Assembly: GCF_050003625.1 (NCBI RefSeq)
Contig: NC_134401.1
Location: forward strand, 96,016,852-96,080,851
Length of the DNA stretch: 64,000 nt
Reading direction: 5' to 3'
Origin: Haematobia irritans
Lineage: Eukaryota; Arthropoda; Insecta; Diptera; Muscidae
Shown: positions 62,463 through 64,000 of the stretch, one piece after another
Layout: each line of letters opens with the position of its first letter
How positions within the stretch are numbered: the stretch's first letter is position 1
Notes under the pieces: model-generated
Seen by the model: the letters and a program-made list of their open reading frames with translations, nothing else
Told to the model about the DNA's origin: nothing
The model's database searches: none
Made by a program: the position numbers and the translations under genes

Positions 62463-64000
62463 TTATAATTGTATTAAATCTTGCGGTGCTCTGCGTTTGA
62501 GTCTTCTAAAGGTTTCAGTGTTGGTCATTAGAATTGACGCTAATGGATTTGGATGGGCTTCAATTCTGGATTTGTATGCTGTTATTTGAGCCGTAATCTC
62601 CTCTTTTATTGTTGGAATATTTAGATCCTTGTGTAGTCGTTGGTTAGTTATATAGGTTGGAGCAGTGGCGATTTGTCGCAATGTTTTTGATTGAAATTGT
62701 TGCAAAAGTTTTATATTTGTGTTTGATGCAGTCCCCCATAACTGAATTCCATACGTCCATATAGGCTTTATAATACATTTGTAGATTAGAAGCTTATTCT
62801 CTAGAGAAAGTTTCGACTGGCGGCCAATTAGAAATTTCATTCTGTTTGACTGGATGCTTAGTGCTTTTCTTTTAGTCTCAATATGTTTTTTCCAAGTCAA
62901 CTTTCTGTCAAGATAAATTCCTAGATACTTTGCTTCATTTTGCTGAGGAATTTGGATTTGATTCATGTACACCGGCGGACATGTACCTTTCTTGAGACTG
63001 AAAGTCACTTGAATTGATTTTGTTTCGTTAGATCTTATACGCCATTTCAAAAGCCATGATGATAACGAATTTAAATAGTTTTGAAGGATATCACTAGCTC
63101 CATTTACAGTTTTATTTACAGCCATTACTGCTGTATCATCAGCGAAAGTACCTATCAAAACTGTTTGAGATACTGGGAGGTCTGCGGTAAAAAGAACATA
63201 TAATAAAGGGCCAAGTACGCTTCCTTGAGGTACACCTGCACGTATGTTTTTCAATTGGCTCATTTCACCATTTTCTTGGACGAAGAAATTTCGTCCTGAT
63301 ATATATGACTTAATGAACAAGTAAAAGTTTATTGGTAAAAGTTTTTTGATTTTGTAAAGAAGTCCATCATGCCAAACTTTATCAAAGGCTTGGGATATAT
63401 CCAAGAATGCTGCAGTACAGTACTGCTTTGACTCAAATGCTGTGTTTATTGTTTCAACAAGACGATGTATTTGTTCTATTGTGCCATGGCGTTTTCTAAA
63501 TCCAAACTGATGATGTGGAATAATTTCGTTTTGGTCAATGAGCGGCATTAATCGTTGCAGAAATAATCGTTCAAGAACTTTTGAAAGTACAGGCAAGAGA
63601 CTTATTGGTCTGTAAGATTTTGCTTGGTCCGCTGGCTTACCAGGTTTAAGAATCATTGTAATTTGTGCTATTTTCCATTGAGGGGGAACAAAGCAATGTA
63701 CCAAACACGCATTGAATATAAATGTAATGAGGTCAATTCCTTCTTTAGGTAATTCTTTTAGAATCTTCGGAGTAATAAGGTCATAACCAGGTGACTTCTT
63801 TAAGTTTAAGTCTTTAATAACTTTTTTTACTTCAGATTTTGTGAATGGTAAATCCAATTGATGGGTTTCATTCAGGAAGTCATAAATAAGGTTTGGCAAA
63901 CTTTCATCAGAATTTGGTGTGAACACACTATGTAAATAGTTTGCAAACTCTTTTGCTTTTTCGAGGTTGGTTTTGGTCCATGAGTTATCGGCCCTTCTGA
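62463..64000 (-). CDS. LINE ORF2 reverse transcriptase, partial (5' end outside window)
   Basis: RNA-directed DNA polymerase that would copy the element's RNA at a nicked chromosomal target. The frame is open to the window edge and ends with TAA at 62,463-62,465; 511 complete codons are visible. Upstream of the GTG at 63,926 the frame continues (RRADNSWTK...EFANYLHSV), typical of the endonuclease-RT linker, so 63,926 is not a true start. Numbering from that GTG: SPGYD 45-49, YRPISLL 105-111, FGFRKRHGT 141-149, motif A AFLDISQAFDKVW 173-185 with Asp176, motif B GVPQGSVLGPLLY 231-243, catalytic FADD 261-264 (Asp263, Asp264), motif D WRIRSNETKS 295-304, motif E YLGIYLD 334-340, then the C-terminal YGIQLWG 392-398. 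All three catalytic aspartates are present, with no stop or frameshift. No RNase H domain or CCHC finger is visible, as usual for Jockey C termini. Jockey ORF2 proteins are commonly around 900 residues, so roughly the N-terminal endonuclease part is missing here. Confidence 0.95.
   Translation of the reverse strand, partial: RRADNSWTKTNLEKAKEFANYLHSVFTPNSDESLPNLIYDFLNETHQLDLPFTKSEVKKVIKDLNLKKSPGYDLITPKILKELPKEGIDLITFIFNACLVHCFVPPQWKIAQITMILKPGKPADQAKSYRPISLLPVLSKVLERLFLQRLMPLIDQNEIIPHHQFGFRKRHGTIEQIHRLVETINTAFESKQYCTAAFLDISQAFDKVWHDGLLYKIKKLLPINFYLFIKSYISGRNFFVQENGEMSQLKNIRAGVPQGSVLGPLLYVLFTADLPVSQTVLIGTFADDTAVMAVNKTVNGASDILQNYLNSLSSWLLKWRIRSNETKSIQVTFSLKKGTCPPVYMNQIQIPQQNEAKYLGIYLDRKLTWKKHIETKRKALSIQSNRMKFLIGRQSKLSLENKLLIYKCIIKPIWTYGIQLWGTASNTNIKLLQQFQSKTLRQIATAPTYITNQRLHKDLNIPTIKEEITAQITAYKSRIEAHPNPLASILMTNTETFRRLKRRAPQDLIQL

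Larger units (their letters stand above)
62283..64000 (-). mobile_element. Non-LTR retrotransposon, Jockey-like LINE (3' part)
   Basis: Minus-strand element whose 3' end faces the satellite. In order along the minus strand: a reverse transcriptase reading frame open from the window edge, a 160-bp 3' UTR, an AATAAA signal and a 20-nt A tail. The tail abuts satellite cut inside the GGAGATATGGCC word. The lack of LTRs, the oligo(A) end and the RT motif set fit the Jockey group of insect LINEs; clade assignment rests on motif resemblance only. The N-terminal endonuclease, ORF1 and the 5' junction lie beyond the window, so target-site duplication cannot be tested, nor whether satellite resumes on the far side. 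Confidence 0.93.

Noticed and set aside
63926..63926. GTG at 63,926 as the start of the reverse transcriptase
   Set aside because: The same frame stays open upstream to the window edge with residues typical of Jockey ORF2, so this is an internal valine codon.

Overview
The window is almost entirely one satellite DNA array. From base 1 to about 62,282 it consists of head-to-tail copies of one AT-rich monomer of about 125 bp (roughly 33% G+C by hand count, some 500 copies, all in the same orientation). The last 1.7 kb (62,283-64,000) is the 3' end of a non-LTR (LINE-like) retrotransposon on the minus strand: an open, 5'-truncated-by-window reverse transcriptase reading frame of the Jockey type, a 160-bp 3' UTR with an AATAAA signal, and a 20-nt poly(A) tail that abuts the satellite directly. 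I see no host gene, rRNA, tRNA, CRISPR array or bacterial-type operon. The combination of megasatellite and Jockey-like LINE points to eukaryotic heterochromatin, most likely of an arthropod and probably an insect. The species cannot be named from the sequence.

Layout. (1) 1-7.7 kb: satellite with short local higher-order repeats, including a 4-monomer pattern near 0.4-1.4 kb and an exact 250-bp dimer duplication at 2,631-3,130. (2) 7.7-36.95 kb: the same satellite amplified in large nested blocks. About 9.7 kb (12.8-22.57 kb) recurs at 27.33-36.95 kb; 10.7-15.6 kb recurs at 22.2-26.95 kb; 7.67-11.13 kb recurs at 11.37-14.82 kb. Private indels shared between blocks prove these relationships. 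A fold-back event has left a 21-bp-arm palindrome at 32,671-32,718. (3) 36.95-62.28 kb: satellite with a different set of diagnostic variants and its own 7-, 8-, 26- and 28-monomer spacings. (4) 62.28-64.0 kb: the LINE.

Monomer anatomy (numbering from GTGGTCACG as position 1). The first third holds all four CpGs and a perfect dyad CGTCCT-(9 nt)-AGGACG (16-36) that nearly all copies keep. In the major class a second dyad CATAT-(8 nt)-ATATG follows at 37-54. The second half is a series of T or A tracts spaced close to one helical turn, which predicts curved DNA. The array has no coding capacity: 125 is not a multiple of three, and the short open frames within it are just translated satellite. 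The only protein-coding sequence is the LINE polymerase, whose visible 511 codons are uninterrupted, suggesting a fairly young insertion.
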